Source: Paracoccaceae bacterium (GTDB lineage: Bacteria; Pseudomonadota; Alphaproteobacteria; Rhodobacterales; Rhodobacteraceae). Taken from it: a DNA stretch of 26,753 bases. Under the pieces are notes generated by a model. That model searched no databases. It saw nothing but the letters and a program-made list of their open reading frames with translations, and was not told the DNA's origin. Below are positions 1-7,966 of the stretch, piece after piece. The stretch spans positions 1 to 26,753 of the forward strand of contig NVQY01000010.1 in NCBI GenBank assembly GCA_002400675.1, given 5' to 3'. Positions within the stretch are counted from its first letter, which is position 1. Each line of letters starts with the position of its first letter. Both the position numbers and the translations under genes were made by a program.

Positions 1-133
1 GCAAAAGCTGGTGGAATTCGGCGCGGGCGATGTGCGGGTAACCATGGGTACAACCCATGGCACCGAACAGGTGACGACGTTGGCCGACCTACTGCCCGGT
101 GCGTTCTCCTCCGATCATATGGACAAGGGATAG
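1..133 (+). CDS. cdd: Cytidine deaminase, C-terminal end (partial)
   Basis: Reading frame 2 is open from the window edge to TAG at 131-133 and encodes about 43 residues. The end reads TLADLLPGAFSSDHM, which resembles the conserved 'LLPgAF' tail of homotetrameric cytidine deaminases; these hydrolyse cytidine and deoxycytidine to uridine and deoxyuridine in the cytoplasm. The zinc-binding catalytic motifs lie outside the window, so the call rests on this tail and on context: deoA follows after 3 nt, and cdd-deoA-deoB is a common salvage order. The product would feed the downstream pyrimidine phosphorylase. The alternative, another small nucleoside-metabolism protein, cannot be excluded from 43 residues. 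Confidence 0.72.
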   Translation, partial: QKLVEFGAGDVRVTMGTTHGTEQVTTLADLLPGAFSSDHMDKG

Positions 134-136
134 GGC

Positions 137-1444
137 ATGGACGCGCGATCCATAATTGCCAAGCTGCGCCAGCGCGAGGTGCCGGAAACCGAGGACTTGC
201 GGTGGTTTGCCATGGGTTTGGCCGATGGCACGGTCAGCGATGCACAGGCCGGGGCCTTTGCCATGGCGGTGTGCATGGGCGGGCTGGGACCAAAGGGGCG
301 CGCGGCGCTGACGCTGGCGATGCGCGACAGTGGCGATGTGCTGCAATGGGATCTGGACGGGCCGGTGATCGACAAGCATTCGACCGGGGGCGTGGGCGAT
401 TGCGTGTCGCTTTTGCTGGCCCCGGCGCTGGCGGAATGCGGGGCGTTTGTGCCGATGATCTCGGGGCGCGGCCTTGGCCACACGGGCGGTACGCTGGACA
501 AGATGGAGTCGATTGCCGGGTTGATCATCGGCGTGTCCGAGGACCGTCTGGCGGCAATCGTCGCGCAGGTGGGCTGTGCGATTGTTGGGGCCAGCGCCGG
601 GATCGCCCCGGCTGACAAGCGGCTATATGCGATCCGTGATGTGACCGCCACCGTCGAAAGCCTTGATCTGATCACCGCGTCGATCCTGTCGAAAAAGCTG
701 GCGGCAAGCCCGGATGCATTGGTGCTGGACGTTAAGGTCGGCAGCGGCGCGTTTATGAAAACCATGGACGAGGCGCGCGCGTTGGCCACTGCCTTGTGCG
801 AGACCGCAAATGCCGCCGGATGCCGCACCACGGCGATCATTTCCGACATGAACCAACCCTTGGTGCCGTCCCTAGGCAACGCGCTGGAGGTGGCCGAGAT
901 CATGAAGGTGCTGACCGGCGAAGTGACAGCTGGACCGCTGGTCAGCCTAAGCGCGGCGCTGGGCGGCGTAGTGCTGACCGACGCGGGGTTGGTGGATGAT
1001 GTGCAGGACGGGGCCGACAGGATACTGGCCGCCTTGCGCGACGGGCGCGTGGCCGAACGGTTTGGTCGGATGGTGGCGGCACAGGGCGGGCCGGTGGCGT
1101 TTGTCGACACATGGGCGCGGTTCCTGCCCGAGGCCAACGTGATCCGCGAAGTGGCCGCCCCCGAGGCTGGTTACGTCACGGCGATTGACGGAGAGTCGTT
1201 GGGGCTGGCCGTGGTGGCACTTGGTGGCGGGCGACAGGTGGAAAGTGATGTGATCGACCCGTCCGTGGGGCTGTCAGGGCTGGCGCGATTGGGTGACTTT
1301 GTTGAACGTGGGCAACCCCTTGCGGTGATCCACGCCGGGCGCGAAGATCTGGTGCGCGGGGCCGAAGCCATGGTGCGACAGGCGATCACCATGGACACGG
1401 ACCCGGTGACGGCACCGGATTTGATACATGAAAGGGTTGGCTGA
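137..1444 (+). CDS. deoA: Thymidine phosphorylase
   Basis: The 435-residue product (E. coli DeoA is about 440) reversibly phosphorolyses thymidine or deoxyuridine to the free base and 2-deoxyribose-1-phosphate. The pyrimidine-nucleoside phosphorylase signature is intact: SGRGLGHTGGTLDKME at residues 109-124, after the phosphate-binding segment KHSTGGVGD at 80-88. An all-helical N-terminal region, the alpha/beta phosphorylase core and a C-terminal pyrimidine phosphorylase domain (roughly from residue 340) follow in normal order. The ATG at 137 lies 3 nt behind the preceding stop and its stop overlaps the deoB start by one base (TGATG), so the genes are almost certainly co-transcribed and translationally coupled. 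Confidence 0.96.
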   Translation: MDARSIIAKLRQREVPETEDLRWFAMGLADGTVSDAQAGAFAMAVCMGGLGPKGRAALTLAMRDSGDVLQWDLDGPVIDKHSTGGVGDCVSLLLAPALAECGAFVPMISGRGLGHTGGTLDKMESIAGLIIGVSEDRLAAIVAQVGCAIVGASAGIAPADKRLYAIRDVTATVESLDLITASILSKKLAASPDALVLDVKVGSGAFMKTMDEARALATALCETANAAGCRTTAIISDMNQPLVPSLGNALEVAEIMKVLTGEVTAGPLVSLSAALGGVVLTDAGLVDDVQDGADRILAALRDGRVAERFGRMVAAQGGPVAFVDTWARFLPEANVIREVAAPEAGYVTAIDGESLGLAVVALGGGRQVESDVIDPSVGLSGLARLGDFVERGQPLAVIHAGREDLVRGAEAMVRQAITMDTDPVTAPDLIHERVG

Positions 1445-2655
1445 TGGCACGGGCATTTCTGGTGGTGATGGATTCGGTCGGCATCGGCGGCGCACCGGAC
1501 GCGGACCGCTTTTTCAACGGGGATTTGCCCGATACCGGGGCCAACACGCTGGCGCATATTGCTGCGGCCTGCGCGGCGGGGCGGGCAGAAGACGGGCGCA
1601 GCGGGCCATTGCATCTGCCCAATCTCGACGCGCTTGGGCTGGGGGCGGCGGCGCGGCTGGCCTCGGGGGATGAAACGCCGGGGCTGAACGCGCGCCCGCA
1701 AGGCATGTGCGGCGCGGCGAGCGAGGTTTCCCCGGGCAAGGACACGCCTTCGGGGCATTGGGAGCTGGCCGGGGTGCCGGTGCCGTGGGACTGGCATCAT
1801 TTCCCCGACACCACACCGTCATTCCCTGCCGATTTGGCGCAACAGGCGGCGCGACTGGCCGGAACCGATGGGATTTTGGGCGATTGTCACGCGTCGGGAA
1901 CGCAGATCATCGCGCAACTGGGGGCCGAGCATATGCGTACCGGCAAACCGATTTGTTATACCTCCGCCGATTCGGTGTTTCAGATCGCCGCGCATGAGGA
2001 AAGTTTCGGGCTGGAACGGCTGTTGAAACTCTGCGCCGATCTGGCCCCGACCCTGCACGCGATGAAAGTCGGGCGGGTGATCGCCCGGCCTTTCATCGGC
2101 GACGAAAACTCTGGGTTCGAACGCACGGGAAACCGGCACGATTACGCGATGGACCCGCCCGCGCCGGTGCTGAGCAACTGGATCAGCGATGCGGGCCGCC
2201 GGGTCTATGCCATTGGTAAGATTGGCGATATATTCTCAATGCAGGGCATAGACGAGGTGCGCAAAGGCACGGATGCCGTGTTGATGGGGCACCTTTCCGA
2301 TCTGGTGGACGAGGCCGAAGACGGCAGCCTGACATTCGCCAATTTCGTCGAATTCGACAGCCTTTATGGCCACCGCCGCGACATTTCCGGTTATGCGCGC
2401 GCGTTGGAGTGGTTCGACACTGCGATCTGCCCGATTCTGGACCGGTTGCGCGCGGATGACATCATGATCCTGACTGCGGATCACGGCAACGACCCTAGCT
2501 GGCCGGGGACGGATCACACCCGCGAACGGGTGCCGGTGCTGGTCGCCGGTATGGGCGGCGGTGCCTTGGGGCATGTGGCGTTTGTCGATGTGGCCGCCAG
2601 CATTGCTGCGCATCTTGGGGTGTCGCCACAAGGGTCGGGCAAAAGCTTTTTCTGA
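1444..2655 (+). CDS. deoB: Phosphopentomutase
   Basis: The 403-residue enzyme interconverts (deoxy)ribose-1-phosphate and (deoxy)ribose-5-phosphate, passing DeoA's sugar product into central carbon metabolism. It is a cytoplasmic alkaline-phosphatase-superfamily protein. Visible metal and phosphate residues are VVMDSVGIGGAPDA (Asp10), the phospho-acceptor Thr101 in GKDTPSGHWE, and the C-terminal metal motif DHGNDPSWPGTDHTRE near residues 342-357. Length matches E. coli DeoB (407). The ATG at 1444 shares its A with the deoA stop codon; no independent promoter is evident. It is followed by upp after 79 nt, not by an adenosine deaminase gene. Confidence 0.96.
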   Translation: MARAFLVVMDSVGIGGAPDADRFFNGDLPDTGANTLAHIAAACAAGRAEDGRSGPLHLPNLDALGLGAAARLASGDETPGLNARPQGMCGAASEVSPGKDTPSGHWELAGVPVPWDWHHFPDTTPSFPADLAQQAARLAGTDGILGDCHASGTQIIAQLGAEHMRTGKPICYTSADSVFQIAAHEESFGLERLLKLCADLAPTLHAMKVGRVIARPFIGDENSGFERTGNRHDYAMDPPAPVLSNWISDAGRRVYAIGKIGDIFSMQGIDEVRKGTDAVLMGHLSDLVDEAEDGSLTFANFVEFDSLYGHRRDISGYARALEWFDTAICPILDRLRADDIMILTADHGNDPSWPGTDHTRERVPVLVAGMGGGALGHVAFVDVAASIAAHLGVSPQGSGKSFF

Positions 2656-2656
2656 C

Positions 2657-2706
2657 GCAGATGGGTTGCGGGCGGCGTGATCCTGACCCAAAAGGGGGAC
2701 ATCTGC
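2657..2706 (+). other. Weak inverted repeat in the deoB-upp gap
   Basis: GCAGATG (2657-2663) and CATCTGC (2700-2706) are perfect 7-base complements separated by 36 nt in the otherwise gene-free deoB-upp gap. There is no T-run after it, so this is more likely a processing or attenuating structure than a terminator. It may be chance. Confidence 0.25.
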
Positions 2707-2734
2707 CAATCGCCATTCTACCGGGAGCCCTGCC

Positions 2735-3367
2735 ATGTCTCAACATCTGACAATCGTCGATCATCCGCTGGTTCAGCACAAACTGACTTTGATGCGCGAA
2801 AAGGGCACGCATACGGCTGTTTTTCGCCAGTTGCTGCATGAGATCACCCAGTTGCTGGCCTATGAGATCACCCGCGAAATGCCGATGACCACCACCATTA
2901 TCCAAACGCCGATGGAAGAAATGGAAGCGCCGACACTGGCGGGTCGCAAACTGGCCTTGGTGTCTATTCTGCGGGCTGGCAACGGCATGCTGGATGGGGT
3001 GTTGGACCTGATTCCGCTGGCGCGCGTCGGCTTTGTCGGCCTGTATCGCGACGAGAAAACCCTGAAGCCGGTGCAGTATTATTTCAAGGTTCCCGATAGC
3101 TTAGGCGAACGTCTTGTGATCGTGGTGGACCCGATGCTGGCCACTGGCAACTCGTCGGTGGCGGCGATTGACCTGCTGAAAGGGGCCGGGGCGACCAATA
3201 TCCGCTTCTTGTGTTTGCTGGCCGCGCCCGAAGGTGTCGCGCGCATGAAAGAGGCGCATCCGGATGTACCGATCGTTACGGCGGCGCTGGATCGGGGGTT
3301 GAACGAAAAGGGCTATATCATGCCTGGCCTGGGCGACGCCGGAGACCGGATGTTCGGCACCAAATAA
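2735..3367 (+). CDS. upp: Uracil phosphoribosyltransferase
   Basis: The 210-residue cytoplasmic enzyme makes UMP from uracil and PRPP, capturing uracil released by nucleoside phosphorolysis upstream. The type I phosphoribosyltransferase loop is visible as [12 protein letters not shown] at residues 131-142, together with [11 protein letters not shown] near 80-90 and the uracil-binding C-terminal segment [19 protein letters not shown] that ends the protein. Length is standard (E. coli Upp 208). A CGGGAG ribosome-binding sequence precedes the ATG. It sits 79 nt after deoB in the same direction and probably belongs to the same transcription unit. Confidence 0.96.
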   Translation: MSQHLTIVDHPLVQHKLTLMREKGTHTAVFRQLLHEITQLLAYEITREMPMTTTIIQTPMEEMEAPTLAGRKLALVSILRAGNGMLDGVLDLIPLARVGFVGLYRDEKTLKPVQYYFKVPDSLGERLVIVVDPMLATGNSSVAAIDLLKGAGATNIRFLCLLAAPEGVARMKEAHPDVPIVTAALDRGLNEKGYIMPGLGDAGDRMFGTK

Positions 3368-3436
3368 AGCCATAAAGCACGCTTTACTCGCCCCGGGAAT
3401 TACGGCATCCTGTGTCCATATGTTGTGGGGGCAGCG

Positions 3437-4750
3437 ATGAAATTAACCAGAGTTATTGCGGTCGGTGTCATTTTGGGGACATTCGCGTTAAGTGCGCTGA
3501 ATGCGCAGACCCTGTACAACGCGTCACCACCGCGGGAATTTCCGCCTGCCTCGTTCAAGGGCAAGCAGTATGTGGACAGCCGGGGGTGCATCTATATTCG
3601 CGCCGGCATCGACGGCAATGTCACGTGGGTTCCCAGAGTATCGCGTAGTCGCAAACAGGTCTGCGGCTACAAGCCAACGGCGGTGGCCGGATCGACCAAA
3701 ACGTCCCCGACAAGGGCGGCGCGCCCGCCGGTGATCATCACCGCCAACCCGCCCCCCGCAGCAGCACCGGCGAAACCCGCGCCAAGGTCGACGAATGCCA
3801 TCATCGTGGCGCCGCGCCCCGCGCCGGCGGCGGTGACGGCCACCACCAGAGCGGCCCCGACCCAGCGCAAACCATCCCCCGCGCCCGCACCAACCGTTTT
3901 CTCGGGGGCCAAACCCAAGCCAGCCGCATCCCCCGCGCAAGTGGCCACCGCAAGGGCGGCGCAACCAAGGCCTGCAACCACGACTCAGCGCAAGCCTTCG
4001 CCGGCACCTGCGCCGACGGTGTTTTCCAACACCCGCCCCGCGCCAGCTGCCGTCGCCCCGCGCGTGGCCAGGGCTCCGGCGATCACGCGGCCAACCAAGC
4101 GGCGCCAACCTTCTCCGGCACCGGCCCCGACCGTTTACAATGCCCCCGTGGCGACCACACCAAGGCCCGCTGCCCCGCGGCCGGCTGGCGGGTGTGACAA
4201 TGCCTCGGCGTTCAGCCAGCAATACATCAACAAGCCCGGTGGGCGGTTTATCGTGCGCTGTGGTCCGCAAGCCGAAGCGCCGGTCACCTACGGGATCAGC
4301 GACAGGCAATCGTCCCTGTCCTTGCCAGCAGACACGCGGATTATACCGCGTCATGTCTATGAAAACCGCCGCAACACCACTGATGTCGCCGTTCCCACCG
4401 GATACAAACCGGCATGGGACGATGGCCGGCTGAACCCCAAACGGGCCGAGCGTACCTTGCAACCCGCAAAGGTCGAGGGGATCATCAGTGTGCCCGCCGG
4501 TTTCCGGGTGGTTGGCTGGGACGATAACCGCCTGAACCTGCGGCGCGGGATCAAAACCGCGCAGGGCGACGCCCAGACCGACCTTATCTGGTCCAATACG
4601 GTGCCGCGCAAACTGATCCCCGTGCCGACCCGGCGTCAGGTTGTCACCATACCAAAGGGCACGGCCAGCATTCAGGACCCGGAGACGTTGGTTTTCACGC
4701 GGCTGTCGACCAGTTCAAACTCGTTTGTGGTGCTGCATACCGACCGTTAA
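3437..4750 (+). CDS. Exported Pro/Ala-rich repeat protein, function unknown
   Basis: I chose ATG 3437 (437 residues) over the in-frame GTG at 3425 because GGGGGCAGCG lies just in front of it. Residues 1-23 form a Sec signal peptide (MKLTR, hydrophobic core, cleavage near LNA-Q). A folded N-terminal part (about 24-80) contains PPREFPPASFKGKQYVDSRG and WVPRVSRSRKQVCGY. A disordered Pro/Ala linker (about 85-250) follows, with three copies of PSPAPAPTV[FY]. The C-terminal part has two related segments, VPTGYKPAWDDGRLN and VPAGFRVVGWDDNRLN. Four cysteines (51, 76, 253, 275) could form disulfides. Similar Rhodobacterales proteins end in a SPOR peptidoglycan-binding domain; I do not recognise one here. 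A role at the cell wall is only an inference. Confidence 0.82.
   Translation: MKLTRVIAVGVILGTFALSALNAQTLYNASPPREFPPASFKGKQYVDSRGCIYIRAGIDGNVTWVPRVSRSRKQVCGYKPTAVAGSTKTSPTRAARPPVIITANPPPAAAPAKPAPRSTNAIIVAPRPAPAAVTATTRAAPTQRKPSPAPAPTVFSGAKPKPAASPAQVATARAAQPRPATTTQRKPSPAPAPTVFSNTRPAPAAVAPRVARAPAITRPTKRRQPSPAPAPTVYNAPVATTPRPAAPRPAGGCDNASAFSQQYINKPGGRFIVRCGPQAEAPVTYGISDRQSSLSLPADTRIIPRHVYENRRNTTDVAVPTGYKPAWDDGRLNPKRAERTLQPAKVEGIISVPAGFRVVGWDDNRLNLRRGIKTAQGDAQTDLIWSNTVPRKLIPVPTRRQVVTIPKGTASIQDPETLVFTRLSTSSNSFVVLHTDR
3872..4138 (+). repeat. Three-copy coding repeat PSPAPAPTV[FY]
   Basis: Codons starting at 3872, 3995 and 4109 encode PSPAPAPTVF, PSPAPAPTVF and PSPAPAPTVY, preceded by QRK, QRK and RRQ. 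Spacing is 41 and then 38 codons, so larger units of about 40 residues (repeat plus Pro/Ala spacer) appear to have been duplicated. The DNA copies differ at many third positions, so the duplication is not recent. Confidence 0.8.
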
Positions 4751-4793
4751 GGCCGGGTAAGGGCCGGGTTGTAGGCCTCGGGGTTTTTCCCTG
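4751..4793. terminator. Possible weak terminator between convergent genes
   Basis: The 43-nt gap between convergent genes holds a repeated GGCCGGGT, a GGCC/GGCC pairing and the string GGGGTTTTTCCC. A weak hairpin followed by a T-run on the plus strand is possible. No strong stem can be drawn. Confidence 0.3.
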
Positions 4794-5807
4794 TCAACCG
4801 CCGCAGATACCTTGCAGCAAAACCCATTCCTGATCCGAAAGAACCCGTTCCAGAACCCGGCCCGCCATGGGGTCGGCTTCGATCAGGCCGACGACGGATT
4901 CCCCTGTTATATCAACTGCGTAGGCATAAGGCGTTGACGGGATGGCGGCCTGGGCAAAGACGCTGAGCATCTGTTCATCCGACAGGGTCGGGCGCGGGGC
5001 CACCAGCACCGTTTCGGCATAAAAGTCCAGGTTGTCCGAAGTCAGTTCACCCGTGGTCAGCAGGCGGAACGCGGCCACCGGTCCGGTGCTGGTCAGCAGT
5101 TCATCCAGCGGGTCATGCGCGGCCACACGGGCGCGTTCGGTCAGGATGTATCCGGCGGCGACGGACGGGTCGTCGTGGTCTTCGATCAGGGATTTGTTCA
5201 GCAGGATGATGCCGCCCGGCAAATGCGCGCTGTCCTTGACCCCGGCGGACATGACCACCAGTTCCCGTACGCCGGTGCGTTTGGCCAAACGGGCCAGAAC
5301 GGTTTCGGTTTCGGGCGACGAACAGGCTGGCCCGCCAACCCGTTCAATGCGCGCCAACAGGGCCGTGCCGATCTCTTGCCGTTTGATTCCCGGCACCACG
5401 CTTAAGGTGTGGCGGGTCAGCGCGTCGGGCAGCCACAGTACCAACACCGCCAGCACCGCCGCGATGGTGGCCAGCACCGAAACCACCCGCAACCGTCCGG
5501 GGCGTGGGCGGGCGCGTTCGATCGCCTGTCGAAGCTTTTCGATCGCCTCGATCATCGCCGTTTCGTCGGAGGCCAGCTCAAGGGTTTCGCCGGGGTCGCC
5601 ATCGGGGTTGAAAATCGCCGGACGTTCGCCGGGATTGACCCGTTCCACCGCCGCCAGTGACCAGTGGGTCAGGGCCTTGTCGTTGGAATCTGAGATCGTC
5701 AGAGTCGCTTCGCCGATCGACACAATGACATTGCGTCGCTGTTCATCTGGCGATGGCCGCCACAGGGCGGTTGCCTCTAATCGTTGATATTTCGTGAGCG
5801 CCGTCAT
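4794..5807 (-). CDS. Membrane-anchored M48-peptidase-like protein lacking zinc ligands
   Basis: The 337-residue product has an N-terminal beta-rich region (about 10-95) resembling a PH-like fold, a single transmembrane helix at about 106-127, and a C-terminal domain that recalls M48 metallopeptidases. The latter shows AHLPGGIILLNKSLIE (194-209), which corresponds to the M48 strand before the active-site helix, and then VAAGYILTERARVAAHDPL. Aligned on its right-hand end with the usual 'LAHELGHVAARDPL', the HExxH site reads T223-E224-R-A-R227, so both zinc-binding histidines are absent. I therefore call it a probable non-catalytic relative. Homologues are normally labelled hypothetical. The family link is my motif reading and is not certain; the topology suggests a domain on each side of the inner membrane. 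Confidence 0.72.
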   Translation of the reverse strand: MTALTKYQRLEATALWRPSPDEQRRNVIVSIGEATLTISDSNDKALTHWSLAAVERVNPGERPAIFNPDGDPGETLELASDETAMIEAIEKLRQAIERARPRPGRLRVVSVLATIAAVLAVLVLWLPDALTRHTLSVVPGIKRQEIGTALLARIERVGGPACSSPETETVLARLAKRTGVRELVVMSAGVKDSAHLPGGIILLNKSLIEDHDDPSVAAGYILTERARVAAHDPLDELLTSTGPVAAFRLLTTGELTSDNLDFYAETVLVAPRPTLSDEQMLSVFAQAAIPSTPYAYAVDITGESVVGLIEADPMAGRVLERVLSDQEWVLLQGICGG

Positions 5808-5860
5808 TTTGACTGGTTTTGCCCGTGCCTGTTTTTTGTTACCCTAGCAGGCAAAAGCAA

Positions 5861-5884
5861 GGGCGGCAAATCTCTTTGCCGCCC
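5861..5884 (-). terminator. Rho-independent terminator of the DUF2892 gene
   Basis: GGGCGGCAAA (5861-5870) and TTTGCCGCCC (5875-5884) form a perfect 10-bp stem with the 4-nt loop TCTC. On the minus strand it is followed by TTGCTTTTGCC, and it lies 72 nt beyond the stop of the DUF2892 gene, so it should end that transcript before the M48-like gene. A smaller hairpin, CGGGG/CCCCG, lies at 5898-5913. Confidence 0.72.
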
Positions 5885-5955
5885 AATCGGGATGGTTCGG
5901 GGAAAACACCCCGTTTAGATTTCGGGCCACTCAGGCAGCCCGGCAATCACCTGGT

Positions 5956-6147
5956 TCAGGCCGGTTTGAAACCAAGCTTTGACAGGATTGTCGCCGCCGG
6001 GCAGAACCCGGTGAAGGATGATTGCAGCAGGTTTGCACCGACAAATACGGTCAGCCAGACCCAGTTGGGCGATACCCAGTGGGTCAGTGCCAACGAGACC
6101 AGCACCATGATACCGGCAAAGGCCATTACAGCATTGCTCAAAGACAT
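5956..6147 (-). CDS. DUF2892 (YgaP-type) small membrane protein
   Basis: The 63-residue protein is almost entirely two hydrophobic segments (about 4-22 and 29-46), with the typical DUF2892 pattern FVGANLLQSSFTGFCP and a conserved cysteine at 49. This domain also forms the membrane part of YgaP-type rhodaneses and occurs as a stand-alone protein in sulfide/persulfide-responsive operons. Its biochemical role is not established. The ATG at 6147 is preceded by GAAAGGAAAT. The gene is monocistronic by layout: its own promoter and operator upstream and a strong terminator downstream. The operator supports a link to reactive sulfur species. Confidence 0.85.
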   Translation of the reverse strand: MSLSNAVMAFAGIMVLVSLALTHWVSPNWVWLTVFVGANLLQSSFTGFCPAATILSKLGFKPA

Positions 6148-6196
6148 GTCATTTCCTTTCAGATGGGGTTTCCGGGGTTGGAATTGGATGTTTCAT

Positions 6197-6229
6197 ATTC
6201 CTATATAGGAATGTATGCGCGCGAGTCAA
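6197..6229 (-). promoter_or_regulatory. SqrR/BigR-type operator overlapping a sigma70-like promoter
   Basis: 6197-6212 is a perfect 16-bp palindrome, ATTCCTATATAGGAAT, which fits the ATTC-N8-GAAT sequence I recall for the sulfide-responsive ArsR-family repressor SqrR of Rhodobacter capsulatus. On the minus strand a TTGACT -35 box (6224-6229) is followed after 16 nt by TATATA (6202-6207), which lies inside the palindrome. Bound repressor would therefore block the promoter of the DUF2892 gene, whose start codon is 49 nt beyond the palindrome. The regulator itself is not in the window. Confidence 0.75.
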
Positions 6230-6263
6230 CACAAACGCCGCGCCACCCGCGCAGGAGAGGTGT

Positions 6264-7889
6264 TCAAAGGTCTTTCGCCAGTTTGCGCAGTTCGAATTTC
6301 TGGATTTTCCCGGTCGAGGTTTTGGGCAGGTCCTGAAACACCACCTGTTTGGGGGCCTTGAACCCGGCCAAAACCTCGCGGGAAAAGGCGATCACGCCTG
6401 CCGCGTCCGCCGTGGCCCCCGGTTTCAGCTCGACAAAGGCGCAGGGCACTTCGCCCCACTTTTCATCCGGCTTGGCCACCACCGCCGCCAACAGGACATC
6501 CGGGTGGCCCATAAGAACGCCTTCGACCTCGACCGACGAAATGTTTTCGCCGCCCGAGATGATGATGTCCTTGGCCCGGTCAGAAATCTGCATATAGCCG
6601 TTAGGATGCTGCACCGCGATGTCACCGGAATGAAAATAGCCGCCAGAGAACGACTCGGCGGTGGCGGTGGGGTTCTTGTAATAGCCTTTCATCACCGCAT
6701 TACCGCGATGCATGATTTCCCCTTGCGTCACGCCGTCCATGGGGATCTGGTCCATGTTTTCATCCATCACGGTGATGTCGTCCATCATCGGCATCGCCAC
6801 GCCTTGGCGGGCCTTGATGGCGGCACGCTCAGGTTCGCTCAGGGCGTCCCAGTCGTCGTTCCAAATGCATTCGGTGACATGACCAAAGGTTTCGGTCAGG
6901 CCGTAAACTTGCGTGACGTTGAACCCCAGCTTTTCGATCTTTGACAGGGTGGCCGGGGCAGGGGGGGCACCGGCGGTGAAGACTTCGACGGTATGGTCAA
7001 ACGGCAGGCGCTGATCCTCGGGGGCGTTGACGATCATGTTCAGCACAATCGGCGCGCCGCCAAAGTGGGTCGCGCCCTGATTGGCAATAGCGTCATAGAT
7101 CGCCGGGGCGGTGATGTCGCGGCAACAGATCAAAATGCCCCCCAGCAGTGGCATCATCCATGTGTGGTTCCACCCGTTGCAATGAAACAGCGGCACAATG
7201 GTCAGGTAACGCGGGCGCAGCGCCATTTGCCAGCTAATCGCCGTGCCCATGGTCATGAGGTATGCACCGCGATGGTGATAGACCACACCCTTGGGCCGCC
7301 CGGTGGTGCCCGAGGTGTAATTCAGCGCAAGGCTTTCCCATTCATCCGCCGGCATGATCCAGTCGAAATCTGGGTCGCCCGAGGCCAGAAGGTCTTCGTA
7401 TTGCTGGTGGCGTCCGCTGGCGGGGTATCCTGCACCGGGGTCGGGAACCTCAATGATCACCGGGCCGTCGCCCGGCATCAGGTCACGCGCGGCCTCGGCG
7501 AGGTCAAGGAACTGGCTGTCGGCCAGCACCACCCGCGCGCCGCCATGTTCAAAGATATAGGCCACCGTGGCCACATCCAGCCTTGTGTTGATGGTGTTAA
7601 GAACGGCACCGCAGGCGGGCACGCCGAAATTCGACTCGGCCTGCGCGGGAAGGTTGGGAATCAGGGTCGCCACCACATCGCCGGGCTTGACCCCTATCGC
7701 CGCCAAGGCGGACGCAAGCCGGGTGCAGCGGTCATGGTATTCAGCATAGGTTTTGCGGTGGCTGCCATAGATCACCGCGTCCTCGTCGGCAAACACATGC
7801 CCGGCACGGCGCAGGTGCGACAGAGGCGTCAGCGGCACATAATTCGCCGCCGTTTTATCAAGACCGGTTTCATCCGCCATCCAACCCAT
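6264..7889 (-). CDS. AMP-forming acyl-CoA synthetase
   Basis: The ANL-superfamily enzyme activates a carboxylic acid to acyl-AMP and then acyl-CoA. With the ATG at 7889 (GGGAGA six bases upstream) it has 541 residues; an earlier in-frame start at 7916 lacks a good ribosome-binding site. Motifs present are the P-loop TSGTTGRPKG at 192-201, YGLTET at 339-344, the hinge SDRAKDIIISGGENIS near 456-471, and the C-terminal catalytic lysine in STGKIQK (about Lys528). The sequence is closest in style to short/medium-chain acyl-activating enzymes. The exact acid is undecided; it differs from what I remember of the methylmercaptopropionate ligase DmdB. It could feed the beta-oxidation cluster on the same strand 2.7 kb away, but is a separate transcription unit. 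Confidence 0.93.
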   Translation of the reverse strand: MGWMADETGLDKTAANYVPLTPLSHLRRAGHVFADEDAVIYGSHRKTYAEYHDRCTRLASALAAIGVKPGDVVATLIPNLPAQAESNFGVPACGAVLNTINTRLDVATVAYIFEHGGARVVLADSQFLDLAEAARDLMPGDGPVIIEVPDPGAGYPASGRHQQYEDLLASGDPDFDWIMPADEWESLALNYTSGTTGRPKGVVYHHRGAYLMTMGTAISWQMALRPRYLTIVPLFHCNGWNHTWMMPLLGGILICCRDITAPAIYDAIANQGATHFGGAPIVLNMIVNAPEDQRLPFDHTVEVFTAGAPPAPATLSKIEKLGFNVTQVYGLTETFGHVTECIWNDDWDALSEPERAAIKARQGVAMPMMDDITVMDENMDQIPMDGVTQGEIMHRGNAVMKGYYKNPTATAESFSGGYFHSGDIAVQHPNGYMQISDRAKDIIISGGENISSVEVEGVLMGHPDVLLAAVVAKPDEKWGEVPCAFVELKPGATADAAGVIAFSREVLAGFKAPKQVVFQDLPKTSTGKIQKFELRKLAKDL

Positions 7890-7966
7890 TGGTATTCTCC
7901 CTAAACCCTGACACATGTCGCAACAAGAACAGATAAAGGCCGGGGCGCGTTGTCAATGGAAAGAAC

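Noticed and set aside
3425..3436. GTG start four codons upstream for the exported repeat protein
   Set aside because: The ribosome-binding sequence lies between the GTG and the ATG at 3437, and the signal peptide is better formed from MKLTR.
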